Origin: Candidatus Thorarchaeota archaeon
GTDB lineage: Archaea; Asgardarchaeota; Thorarchaeia; Thorarchaeales; Thorarchaeaceae
DNA length: 64,000 bases
Assembly: GCA_011365025.1 (NCBI GenBank)
Contig: RDOF01000012.1
Location: 1 to 64,000, forward strand
Direction: 5' to 3'
This document shows positions 25,702-34,254 of this stretch, in pieces; the first letter of the stretch is position 1; each line of letters opens with the position of its first letter. A program made the position numbers and the translations under genes. Under the pieces are notes generated by a model. It saw only the letters and a program-made list of their open reading frames with translations. It was not told where the DNA came from and searched no databases.

Positions 25702-26265
25702 ATGAGTTTTAGTTTCCTTGGTGGCAGGGTTTACAAATCAGTCCTGATTGGGGATGGCAGTGTCGGGAAGACAGCAATGCGCCGCAATTACCTGGGAGAC
25801 AAATTCATTGAAACTCATATCCCGACGATTGGCGTTGACTTGGCTCAAAAGAGCGTGCATTATGAAGGAAAGATTGTCAAATGGATTCTCTGGGATCTTG
25901 CTGGACAGCCAAGCTTTGAAAGCGTGAGAAAACACTACTATCAAGGAGCACAGGGAATAATCCTCGTCTACTCCATAGTTGACCGCACATCCTTCGACAA
26001 TGCATCAAAATGGCTTGTGGAGGCATACAAGTACATGGGCAAGCTACCGCCGACAGTCATTGTAGCCAACAAGGTCGATTTGAGGACAAAGTATCCTACA
26101 ACTCAGACTGTAACAACTGAAGAGGGACTGAGGTTCACGAACTACTTTAGCGAGAAACTGGAAGTTCCTACAGTATTTAGGGAAACCAGCGCCCTAACAG
26201 GCGAAAACATTCACGATGCCTTCAACCAAATCTTGAGGATGATGGCAGAGATGGACGGTTTCTAG
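25702..26265 (+). CDS. Ras/Rab-like small GTPase
   Basis: The 187-residue protein has all five G boxes. They are GDGSVGKT (17-24), switch I Thr in PTIG (42), WDLAGQ (64-69), NKVD (123-126) and ETSAL near 165. The catalytic Gln of switch II is present, so GTP hydrolysis should be intact. The C-terminus ends MDGF without a cysteine, so it is not prenylated in the eukaryotic manner. Such GTPases are greatly expanded in Asgard archaea and are thought to control membrane or signalling processes. AGAGGAG stands before the ATG. It is convergent with, and touches, the next regulator gene. Confidence 0.95.
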   Translation: MSFSFLGGRVYKSVLIGDGSVGKTAMRRNYLGDKFIETHIPTIGVDLAQKSVHYEGKIVKWILWDLAGQPSFESVRKHYYQGAQGIILVYSIVDRTSFDNASKWLVEAYKYMGKLPPTVIVANKVDLRTKYPTTQTVTTEEGLRFTNYFSEKLEVPTVFRETSALTGENIHDAFNQILRMMAEMDGF

Positions 26266-26970
26266 TCACCGTTCATCGCGTTTCAGAGCAAGAGCATCCG
26301 CAGGGATGGGAGTCTCATCTGTTTCAGCAGTTGCCAGACTAATCGAGATAATAGCAGGCCTTTCCAGCGGCTTCTTCATGTTTCTGGAGACGCTTGACTT
26401 CTCCCCCTCGAAAGCCTTCATCACCCCGGTGATATCTTCCACCAAAGATTGTAAATTGCCTGCCTCTCCAACCCGAAAGGTGAGTAGTTTTCTAACAACT
26501 AGGCACACACCTTCGTCCTCGTCCGATGATTCCTCGGGGCAGTGGAGTATAAGTTCGTTGCAAATCCGGTTCAGATCCAATGGGAGACCCTCAAGAGCTC
26601 TCCCATAGTCCGCTATGACACGAGTCATCCCCCTTTCCCTAGCATATACTTCTGCTTCCTTTGAATAGAGTGCTTTCATCGTTTTCAGCAAGTCACGATT
26701 AATGTGGTAGTGAAGGCTGTATCGCTTGTCGGGAGTAGAGTCCACCGCTTCTTTGTCAAGAATGCCCGCACTGGAAAGAAGCGCCAAATTGCGAAACATT
26801 GTTGCTTTGCTGAGGCCGGTTACATCCCTTAGTTTCGCAGGAGTTGTTTGGCCAAAAATGAGAAGATACGAGTAGATTTGAAGGCAGGATTCAATACTGG
26901 CAATCCTGATGAATTCCTGCATCTTCTCAATACGATTTCCGATAGATGCATTGTCCTTTTTCTTTGGCAT
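26266..26970 (-). CDS. Winged-helix transcriptional regulator
   Basis: The 234-residue protein has an ArsR/MarR-like winged helix at residues ~25-110 (LRDVTGLSKATMFRNLALLS is the recognition part; KRYSLHYHINRDLL the wing). The C-terminal half is helical and acidic, with CPEESSDEDEG, and may bind a partner or ligand. The stop codon abuts the stop of the small GTPase, so the two genes are convergent. Its target is not evident; the nearest upstream gene on the same strand is the aspartic protease. Confidence 0.7.
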   Translation of the reverse strand: MPKKKDNASIGNRIEKMQEFIRIASIESCLQIYSYLLIFGQTTPAKLRDVTGLSKATMFRNLALLSSAGILDKEAVDSTPDKRYSLHYHINRDLLKTMKALYSKEAEVYARERGMTRVIADYGRALEGLPLDLNRICNELILHCPEESSDEDEGVCLVVRKLLTFRVGEAGNLQSLVEDITGVMKAFEGEKSSVSRNMKKPLERPAIISISLATAETDETPIPADALALKRDER

Positions 26971-27046
26971 TTCTTTGGCCTCCGACTTGGTGTGAACTAT
27001 CTTATCCTTGAGCCAAGTTAAAAGATTGACTCCCCCAATGATTCAT

Positions 27047-27910
27047 TTAGTTCAAATCCAGCTCAACCAAGGCAAAGCGTTGATTGGGATAATCCAAAAT
27101 CAGCTCAAAGTCCTTCAGAAAGGGGTAGCCAACTATTCCGAATTCGAGCTTGTTTCCAGCTGGCGAAATGACATTCAAATCAATAACTGCGAACATAACA
27201 TCATTTCGAGAAACGCTGCCGACGGAAAGTTCCTCAATCTGGGTGGCGAAACCCCTAACTCGACCACCAACTCCAATACAATCCGCTTCCGAACAGCTGG
27301 CAGTAATAGAAGGCGTGGTATGTTTAGTCTCCATTAAGCCCAATTCACTTGCCAATTTTGGGGGAATAATATTCCCGCCTGAGCCAGTGTCAAGAACCAA
27401 ACCGAAAGGTCCAGCCCCATTGATTTTCGTTGGCACCAAAACAAGATGAGTATCTTCGAGGTACCCGAAAGGAGTCCAATTGAAACCATCACGTTCTGAC
27501 CCACTTCCGTCAAGGAGAATTGTCCTCTCACGATAATTAATTGATAGCTGGTAATCCTTTAGTAACGAGTGACCTATAACGCCATCAGGAAAGCCATTTG
27601 CGCCTTGGAGGGCCTTTCTTCTCTTCTCTCTGTCAATAACAGCCACTTTCTGAGAAGAGAATTCCATCGTGCCAATTGACAGGCTGTCAAGTTTCGCTTC
27701 TTCAACAGGAATAAGCCTCCCACCAGCCCCTCCGGCCTTTGCTCTCTCCCCTTTGTATGTTTTAATTCCAAGACTCTCAGCCAACGATTTTGAGATCGTC
27801 GTCATGCCTGCACCTGTGTCAAGTGTGAAGAGATAGGGGCCGCTTCCATTTACCATTACTGGAATATGCACATGGCCAGAGCACGAATCTAGTTCGAAAT
27901 CGATTTTCAT
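27047..27910 (-). CDS. Single-chain aspartic protease of two retropepsin-like halves
   Basis: The 287-residue protein (ATG 27910, preceded by AGGTGA; a GTG at 27919 is less likely) contains two similar retropepsin-like domains. The first has FTLDTGAGMT (D31) and GVIGHSLLKDYQLSINY; the second has LVLDTGSGGN (D173) and GIVGYPFLKDFELILDY. Each thus has the Asp-Thr-Gly loop and the hydrophobic-hydrophobic-Gly loop of the fold. Retropepsins normally act as homodimers, so this chain could form the active site from its own two halves, as pepsins do. No signal peptide is present, so it should be cytoplasmic. Its substrate is unknown. Confidence 0.88.
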   Translation of the reverse strand: MKIDFELDSCSGHVHIPVMVNGSGPYLFTLDTGAGMTTISKSLAESLGIKTYKGERAKAGGAGGRLIPVEEAKLDSLSIGTMEFSSQKVAVIDREKRRKALQGANGFPDGVIGHSLLKDYQLSINYRERTILLDGSGSERDGFNWTPFGYLEDTHLVLVPTKINGAGPFGLVLDTGSGGNIIPPKLASELGLMETKHTTPSITASCSEADCIGVGGRVRGFATQIEELSVGSVSRNDVMFAVIDLNVISPAGNKLEFGIVGYPFLKDFELILDYPNQRFALVELDLN

Positions 27911-27931
27911 TAAATTCACCTATAGATTTAA

Positions 27932-27983
27932 CTTATCTCTCTTATGAGATATATTAACTTGTCTTATCTGTGAGATATATTAA
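27932..27983. promoter_or_regulatory. Duplicated operator/promoter repeats
   Basis: TGAGATATATTAA occurs at 27945-27957 and again at 27971-27983. Each copy is preceded by CTTATCT (27932-27938; 27963-27969). Each unit contains a small dyad (ATCTC/GAGAT and ATCT/AGAT). On the minus strand each reads TTAATATATC, a TATA-like element upstream of the aspartic protease gene. The units are spaced 26 bases apart. Confidence 0.5.
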
Positions 27984-28085
27984 GCTTCTCTTCACAGCAT
28001 TTGCTGAGGAAAGCATGAATTCGGGTCGGTTACAAAAGGAATTATAAGAGAGGGCCAGCCTGAAACAGGCTTTAGGTAATCTGAC

Positions 28086-29501
28086 GTGGGCAGAATAAGG
28101 TCATTCCTTGGTCTCCCTGAGGACAACTATGAGGTTGCACATCTCGCAAGCAAATTCACGGTATTAGGAGTGCTCATGCAAGCCACCATAACCATCTCAA
28201 CTACATTCTATCTGATTTTTGTAGCTGAAGTGCTAGGTTATGGCGATTACCTGATTGGCATGGCTTCGGTAGGCTTTCTCATTGTTGTCGAAATGGCAAC
28301 ACAGACTCTTCTTGACTACCCTACTGGAGTAATTGGAGACTGGCTGGGTCAAAGATTCATCTTAGCGGCAGCCTTCCTCACCTACGCTATTGCCTACTAC
28401 CTTGTGTCTCTAGTCACGTACGACACCCCATTCCTTTTGCTGATTGCAGTTTACGCGCTAATGGGCATAGCAGCATCACAGCAGAGCGGAGCCATGGGAG
28501 CATGGTTGGACAATAACTGGAAAATAGCGATGGTTGAAGATGAAGGGAGAAAGCAGTATGGCGTCTTCATCGGGAAGTATGGCATGATTATGTGGCTGAC
28601 CAATGTACTAATTCTAATTCCAGGCGGCATCCTCGCAGTGGTTATTGCCAGACAATGGGTCTTCCAGCTCCAAGCCATTCTTTGTGTTGTCATTGCATTT
28701 CTTGTACTGCAATTAGTAAGGGATCTTCCAGGCATAAAGGAGGAAAAGCAAGAAAGGCCTACCATGAATGAGTACTTCTCTCTGCTTCGAGATGGTGTGA
28801 GTTACCTCTTTAGCACGCCATACATAACATTCCTCCTCCTTGGCTCTATGTTAGTCACCAGCAGCATTAGCGTATGGGGGAATCTAATCCTATTTCCAAT
28901 CTACTATGGATATCTTGTAACCGATATTGCCGTTGCGAGTCTTCGAACCATAGTCATGGCCCCATTAGCCTTTTACTCCGAGAGGTCGGGTATTTGGGCA
29001 AAGCGATTCGACCCGGAGAAATGGATTCCTAGGTTTAGATTCATTCAAACAGCAGGTGCCGTCTTCTTTTGGGCTGTGGCAATCATTTTTCTTGTTTTTC
29101 CGCCACCGCCGGCAGGAGCCCCTATTATCTCCTATGTGATTCCTGGAACTGATATCCTGTTGCTGCAAGTTCCAGTTGGCTCATTATTGCCGGTATTGCT
29201 CCTAATCTCGCTGTTTTTCATCTGTGGGGTGTTTCTTCAACTGGGAGGCGTGTTGACCTCTCGAATATACATCGACGCAATCCCTAATCGTGTGAGAAAC
29301 GGGGTGTACTCCCTCTTTCCCACAGTAGTAATGTTGTTTGCAATTCCTCAGATAGCATTCTTCGGATGGTTCATTCAATTTGCAGGAATTCCAATCACGC
29401 TTATTGCATGTGGTTGCATTTCTACCTTGGGAGTGCTGATGATTAGAAGGGCATTCTCTCACCCTCCCCCGAGTCCTGAAGAAAATCAACTCAACCTCTA
29501 G
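28086..29501 (+). CDS. Major facilitator superfamily transporter
   Basis: The 471-residue protein has about twelve membrane helices in two groups of six. The loop after helix 2 carries the shortened MFS motif DYPTGVIGDWLGQR (compare G-x3-D-x-x-G-R). The central loop (GIKEEKQERPTMNEYFSLLR) is where the two halves join. The start is a GTG with AGGTAA upstream. MFS permeases move small solutes by proton or solute coupling; the substrate cannot be told. It is divergent from the aspartic protease. Confidence 0.85.
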   Translation: MGRIRSFLGLPEDNYEVAHLASKFTVLGVLMQATITISTTFYLIFVAEVLGYGDYLIGMASVGFLIVVEMATQTLLDYPTGVIGDWLGQRFILAAAFLTYAIAYYLVSLVTYDTPFLLLIAVYALMGIAASQQSGAMGAWLDNNWKIAMVEDEGRKQYGVFIGKYGMIMWLTNVLILIPGGILAVVIARQWVFQLQAILCVVIAFLVLQLVRDLPGIKEEKQERPTMNEYFSLLRDGVSYLFSTPYITFLLLGSMLVTSSISVWGNLILFPIYYGYLVTDIAVASLRTIVMAPLAFYSERSGIWAKRFDPEKWIPRFRFIQTAGAVFFWAVAIIFLVFPPPPAGAPIISYVIPGTDILLLQVPVGSLLPVLLLISLFFICGVFLQLGGVLTSRIYIDAIPNRVRNGVYSLFPTVVMLFAIPQIAFFGWFIQFAGIPITLIACGCISTLGVLMIRRAFSHPPPSPEENQLNL

Positions 29502-29557
29502 CTGAAACACATCATAAAGCAGTATTATTAAGAGGCTGGAATTCCAGCTCGGCTGCC

Positions 29558-29836
29558 ATGAGAATCAGAGCGGTACTACGAGATGCAGAAATCCTTGCAA
29601 TGAAGCCCGGGTCAAAGGAACGGATTCTCGCTACGGCAATGAAGAACTTGGACCGTTTGGTGAATATTGGTAGTCTACTCAAGGTAATGGGCCTTTCAGC
29701 AGAAGACAGGATTCTATTGCTCCAGATACTTGAAAAAACGGAGCTGAATATTTGGCTCCTGAAAGATAATGAACAGCACTTGATATTCCTCAGCGAATCT
29801 GTCCGAAACGATTTGGAAGGCTACAAGTGGAAATAG
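29558..29836 (+). CDS. Small helical hypothetical protein
   Basis: The 92-residue product is predicted to be wholly helical (AMKNLDRLVNIGSLLKVMGL, then LLLQILEKTELNIWLLKD). It has no recognised family. The ATG lies 56 bases after the MFS transporter stop, so it may be co-transcribed with it. Confidence 0.55.
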   Translation: MRIRAVLRDAEILAMKPGSKERILATAMKNLDRLVNIGSLLKVMGLSAEDRILLLQILEKTELNIWLLKDNEQHLIFLSESVRNDLEGYKWK

Positions 29837-29841
29837 AGCAT

Positions 29842-30636
29842 CTATGCATCCAGAGAAAATGTCCTTCTGCGTTCACCCCCAATTGTAAGAAGCGGTTCCA
29901 CCTTCTGCATCATTGATTCCTTTCCCTTCCAAGCAATGTTCTTTGCTCTTTCAATCAAGTGCTCAAGCTCGCCTGTAAGTCGCAGGACATCTTCCTGTAA
30001 GTCATTGAAAATCTCCCTCTCTCTGAGTGCATCTTCTCCCAGTTCTTTCTCCATTTTCAGAATCATTTCAAACTGGTTAACGAAAACCGAGAATAACTCG
30101 CCAAGAAACTCGGGGTCATCCTCGTTGCCTTCATATTCAAAGCAGAGAGAATCTTCAACTCGAGCCAGGACATACCGTGCTGCGGAATAAGCATCAACTT
30201 CCTTGGGATAGTTGCTGGCATGCTCTTGGGCGATTTTCAACGACTCCTCAACTCTACCCTCCGAATACAGAATCCGGCATAGGTCATCAACTGCACAGTG
30301 ACTACGGGGCTGCTCTTTCAAGAAATTCCTCAGCAATTCCTGCGCTTCATCGGTTCGAAGCGCAGAATCGAGAAGTCGTCCAAGGGCGCAGAGAGCACCT
30401 TCGTGATGCGATTCAATTTTCAATACTCTGCGGAAAGTAGATTCAGCTTCATCTTCGAAGCCGAGATTCGCTTGAACAATCCCGAAAGTTGTAAGTAAGT
30501 TGACATCCTCGGGATAATCCACAAGAGCTTCCTCCAAGAGCTTAATCGCCTCGGACGGGTTCTCATCATCGCACAGGGCCAATGCCTCCGCTATGATACT
30601 GCTGATATGTTCCTTCACTCTGGCCCACAACCGCAC
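29842..30636 (-). CDS. TPR-repeat protein
   Basis: The 264-residue soluble protein starts at GTG. It has three to four tetratricopeptide units in residues ~15-140, among them NPSEAIKLLEEALVDYPEDV, FEDEAESTFRRVLKIESHHE and EEALVDYPEDVNLLTTFGIV. Canonical small/large positions are kept. The C-terminal ~120 residues form long charged helices, probably a coiled coil. It should act as a protein-binding scaffold. It is divergent from cysS. Confidence 0.75.
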   Translation of the reverse strand: MRLWARVKEHISSIIAEALALCDDENPSEAIKLLEEALVDYPEDVNLLTTFGIVQANLGFEDEAESTFRRVLKIESHHEGALCALGRLLDSALRTDEAQELLRNFLKEQPRSHCAVDDLCRILYSEGRVEESLKIAQEHASNYPKEVDAYSAARYVLARVEDSLCFEYEGNEDDPEFLGELFSVFVNQFEMILKMEKELGEDALREREIFNDLQEDVLRLTGELEHLIERAKNIAWKGKESMMQKVEPLLTIGGERRRTFSLDA

Positions 30637-30825
30637 GGTATTGACAGACTATGGCAAGGCAAAACCATGGAGCCCATATATTTCAATCTGAAGCTCAGTC
30701 CTTCCAGCAGAGCAAGGGAATGTTAAATGACGAGCAGATAGATTTGCGCTCCAAACTTGGAATACTGGCAATCTTTGCAGAGGCCTTTTTATGTAAACAA
30801 AGTATGGAAAGTCCGGGTAGTGACA

Positions 30826-32259
30826 ATGATACAAGTCTATAACACCCTTAAGCGAGCAAAAGAGGAATTCAAACCGATTGAAGGAAACACAATAAGGTTC
30901 TATGTCTGTGGTCCGACAGTGTATGATTACCCTCACATAGGCAACGCAAGATCATTCGCAGCATTCGACACCATTCGTAGGTATCTTGAATACAAGGGTT
31001 ACAGGGTGTTCTATGTCACAAACTTCACCGATATCGATGACAAGATGATCACTCGAGCAAATGAAGAAGGCATGGCCGTTGCGGACTTGGCTTCGAAGTT
31101 CATTGCTGAATACATGGTGATAGCAGAACAGCTGAATCTCAAACCAGCAACTATCAACCCAAGAGCCACTGAACACATGGATGACATCATTCAGATGGTT
31201 GACCTGATCATCAAGAATGGAAAAGGGTACGTTGTTGACGGTGATGTATACTTCGATGTCAGCGAACTTGACAGATATGGTGTGCTTTCGAATATCTCAA
31301 CTGATGATTCATCAGCCGGAGCAAGAGTGGAGGTTGATGATAAGAAGCGGGACCCACGTGACTTTGCGTTATGGAAGGGAGAGAAGCCGGGAGAGCCATC
31401 ATGGGAGAGTCCTTGGGGGAAAGGGCGTCCGGGATGGCATGCTGAATGTTCAGTCATGGGAAAGCACTACCTTGGGCTGCCCTTCGACATTCATGGTGGA
31501 GGACAGGACCTCATCTTCCCTCATCATGAGAATGAGATCGCGCAGTCCTATGCAGCCTACGGCGTTGAAACACCCGTGAAGTATTGGTTGCACAATGGCT
31601 TCCTCACTCTCAACACCGAGAAGATGTCCAAGTCTGAGGGTAACTTCTTTACAGCAAGGGAAGTCCTTGACAACTATGACCATCAAGCAGTACGGCTCTA
31701 TCTAGTATCTGGGCAGTACAGGCAACCCCTTGATTACAATGACCAGGCCTTGCAACAGGCGATTCAATCCCTTGACCGCATAAGGAACTCTGCGGATACA
31801 CTTCGTGGAAAGATATCGATTCTTGAAAAAACCATTAACAGGGAAAACGAGGCAGATCGGAAGTTGGCGGAGGCATCCAAGAAGATGCGGGAAGGATTCG
31901 AACGAGAAATGGACGATGATTTCAATACACCTGGAGCCCTTGCTGAGATATTCACCTTCGTTAGGGAGATCAATACACACACCCCAGAGGTGGGTAGTGC
32001 AGCTGTATTGCGTGAGGCACTAGCTGTTCTTACAGAACTTGTAGGCATTCTTGGAATCAACCTATCGGGTACAGGAGGAGATACAGCAGCCGCCAGCTCC
32101 GAAGTGCTGAAGGGTGCAGTTGACCTACTACTGGAAATCAGAGAAGAAGCCCGTAAGGCGAAGGATTATGCAACATCTGATCGGATTCGAGATAGGCTTG
32201 CGGAACTAGGTATCACTGTTGCAGATACAAAGGACGGCCCCACGTGGAAGTTGGGCTAG
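30826..32259 (+). CDS. cysS: Cysteinyl-tRNA synthetase
   Basis: This 477-residue class I aminoacyl-tRNA synthetase charges tRNA-Cys. It shows the N-terminal zinc-ligand Cys in FYVCGPTVYDYPHIGNARSF, with the HIGH box as HIGN. It also has GRPGWHAECSVM, HENEIAQS and the KMSKS loop (TEKMSKSEGNF), and the DALR/anticodon region ends near the C-terminus. The length is normal. ATG 30826 gives a family-like N-terminus (MIQVYNTLKRAKEEF), while an upstream frame start at 30757 adds non-homologous residues. It appears to be monocistronic; a GC-rich hairpin follows. Confidence 0.97.
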   Translation: MIQVYNTLKRAKEEFKPIEGNTIRFYVCGPTVYDYPHIGNARSFAAFDTIRRYLEYKGYRVFYVTNFTDIDDKMITRANEEGMAVADLASKFIAEYMVIAEQLNLKPATINPRATEHMDDIIQMVDLIIKNGKGYVVDGDVYFDVSELDRYGVLSNISTDDSSAGARVEVDDKKRDPRDFALWKGEKPGEPSWESPWGKGRPGWHAECSVMGKHYLGLPFDIHGGGQDLIFPHHENEIAQSYAAYGVETPVKYWLHNGFLTLNTEKMSKSEGNFFTAREVLDNYDHQAVRLYLVSGQYRQPLDYNDQALQQAIQSLDRIRNSADTLRGKISILEKTINRENEADRKLAEASKKMREGFEREMDDDFNTPGALAEIFTFVREINTHTPEVGSAAVLREALAVLTELVGILGINLSGTGGDTAAASSEVLKGAVDLLLEIREEARKAKDYATSDRIRDRLAELGITVADTKDGPTWKLG

Positions 32260-32295
32260 CCAGGCCAAACCACGTAAACAAATCATTATAGCTAG

Positions 32296-32318
32296 CTGGA
32301 GGACGTATGCTCCTCCGG
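32296..32318 (+). terminator. GC-rich hairpin after cysS
   Basis: CTGGAGGA and TCCTCCGG form an 8-bp stem (one G-T pair) with a seven-base loop, about 37 bases after the cysS stop. No U-run follows, so termination is plausible but not certain. Confidence 0.4.
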
Positions 32319-32410
32319 CCCAAACCTTTGCTATTTGGCATCCTTTTGCTTGAAGCTTAATTGTTATTACTAGTAATCGGACATGTATTGAGTAATTGGG
32401 GACGTATTGA

Positions 32411-32785
32411 ATGAGTTCGTCTTCAAGAATCCATGTTGTGAAACGGGAGATGACTTCCGGCCGTCAGACCATTAGTGTTATTCTAGCTGCTTTTGGCATC
32501 TACATTTTCTGGATGTCAACGGCAGCAGTCTATCTGCATGGCGATGCTGTGACCGGAGTATTTTGGAGTTCATCGCCACCTGGGTCCCTATTCCCCATTC
32601 CTTATGGTCCGGGCCCATTGATGATGCTGACATTGGCTAACCCGATTGATTCGTTTCTCTATCTTCTCCTATTCCGGTTTGGAATATGGATAATTTTAGA
32701 GATTCTTGTCATCCTGTATGTGGTCCTGCCCTACACACTTGCTCGTTCAGTGGTAGATGAAGACTCACGTAGATCGAGCGACTAA
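32411..32785 (+). CDS. Small membrane protein, unknown
   Basis: The 124-residue protein has two or three membrane helices (ISVILAAFGIYIFWMSTAAV and FGIWIILEILVILYVVLPYT) separated by a Pro/Gly-rich loop. The C-terminus is charged. No family is recognised. Its stop overlaps the end of the convergent LarA-family gene by four bases. Confidence 0.55.
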   Translation: MSSSSRIHVVKREMTSGRQTISVILAAFGIYIFWMSTAAVYLHGDAVTGVFWSSSPPGSLFPIPYGPGPLMMLTLANPIDSFLYLLLFRFGIWIILEILVILYVVLPYTLARSVVDEDSRRSSD

Positions 32786-34200
32786 TTTGGCCTGCTTTTC
32801 ACTTCGACCAAAAGGCCTGCATCAGGAAGCACGTAGATTCGGGGGTCTGGAATATCGGGGTTCTCCTCGATGAATCTGCCAACGAGACGCCGCAAAACCT
32901 TTTGCACCTCGTCGGGTTTGCCGGGATTGATTCCTTCCATTCGGTAGACCTTTGACAGCTCGTCTGAGTCGAGCTCGGTGACGACCTTAATATTGCCTTC
33001 AGCAACATCGAGAAGAATTCTGAATAGGTCAGGAGGTTTTTGATTCCCAATCTTGAATGTCTGCTCTGACCCGTAGGTTTTGATGACGAACCGAAGTGCA
33101 TCTTTGACCATCATGTCCTTTGCAGCGTACATGGCCTCTTCGTAGGCAGCACTACCTATACCTTCTTGGCAAGGGGCCAAGAGAACAATCCACCCCTTCA
33201 AGTCATGACGGACTGCATTCCACGCGGCATGAACTCCCTTTCCAGCCTGATAGAGATTCAAGCCAAGCTCACCTACAGACACGAAGACAATATCAGCCGG
33301 CTCATCTACTTCAACTACCCTAAGTCTACGAAGCGGCTCAGCCGCAGCCTCATGACATGCTATGAGATCTCCTGCCTGTAGATAGACAATCTCATCATGG
33401 TCCACTATGGTGTCCACACAGAACATTGGTAGTTTCTCTTTGACCAAAGAGGCAATCTCAATCATGTCCTCGATGACAGGATTCCCCGCGCAATTGCCCA
33501 GCCTGCAACCTGGAACGAATCCACGTTCGAGGTCGAACATACGCGGATGGTTGACGCGAATGGTTTCCCTACCTGCAACTCCCGGGCAAAACAGCTTAAC
33601 GGTACCGGCTTGTCCTGCGAAGTAGTGATACTCGCTATCTGAAAGCGGGATCAGTAATGATGCTTCCAAGACTTGCTCATCAATCAGTATTGGTGTACCA
33701 ACAGATGTTTCTCCAAGATGTCTATTTCCGTTGTCGCAGTTATGAAGAATGATGTGGTCCTTCCATTCACTATAGAGAGTATCTCCAAGGATTCTATCAC
33801 GAATTGCATCTGGACTAGGTATCTTATGAGACCCACTTGCTATGATAATTCTAATGTCTTCTCTTTTCACTCCTAGGTCCTCAAGACGACGAGTTAGCAG
33901 GGGAAGAAGCGCACGCGTATGAACATTGGGACGCGTGTTATCGTCAACAATAAACATTATGACTTTGCCGGGGTCGTAGATATCTTGAACCAGTTCGTCA
34001 AACGGTTTAGAGGCTAGTGGATTGCTGAGAACCTGATTCAGCTTGTTGGCGAGGTTTGTGAAATCAGGCGTGAACTCGTCTATCTTCAATACAGTGACAT
34101 CGCCAAGAGAAGAAGGAATGAATTCATCAACCACAACGGCGCCATACTTGAGCGGAGTCTTGTAATAGACCATGTCAATCCCGGGGAAAGAACGGGTCAT
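32782..34200 (-). CDS. LarA-family (nickel-pincer lactate racemase-like) protein
   Basis: The 472-residue protein belongs to the LarA/DUF2088 family. It shows FIVDDNTRPNVHT, IIASGSHKIPSPDAIRDRIL and the region SEYHYFAGQAGTVKLFCPGV, which contains the conserved Lys (the residue that binds the nickel-pincer cofactor in LarA) and His residues. Known members interconvert 2-hydroxy acid stereoisomers. LarB, LarC and LarE, which make the cofactor, are not in the window. Substrate specificity cannot be told. A TATA-like CATATATCC ends right at the ATG region, so any leader is very short. Confidence 0.85.
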   Translation of the reverse strand: MTRSFPGIDMVYYKTPLKYGAVVVDEFIPSSLGDVTVLKIDEFTPDFTNLANKLNQVLSNPLASKPFDELVQDIYDPGKVIMFIVDDNTRPNVHTRALLPLLTRRLEDLGVKREDIRIIIASGSHKIPSPDAIRDRILGDTLYSEWKDHIILHNCDNGNRHLGETSVGTPILIDEQVLEASLLIPLSDSEYHYFAGQAGTVKLFCPGVAGRETIRVNHPRMFDLERGFVPGCRLGNCAGNPVIEDMIEIASLVKEKLPMFCVDTIVDHDEIVYLQAGDLIACHEAAAEPLRRLRVVEVDEPADIVFVSVGELGLNLYQAGKGVHAAWNAVRHDLKGWIVLLAPCQEGIGSAAYEEAMYAAKDMMVKDALRFVIKTYGSEQTFKIGNQKPPDLFRILLDVAEGNIKVVTELDSDELSKVYRMEGINPGKPDEVQKVLRRLVGRFIEENPDIPDPRIYVLPDAGLLVEVKSRPN

Positions 34201-34254
34201 GGATATATGTAACCATTTTGGTGCAGACCGATTGCCGGAGTTGGTTTTGAAGTA

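Noticed and set aside
30757..30825. 23-codon upstream extension of cysS
   Set aside because: CysRS proteins start just before the VYNTL segment; the extension overlaps the likely promoter.
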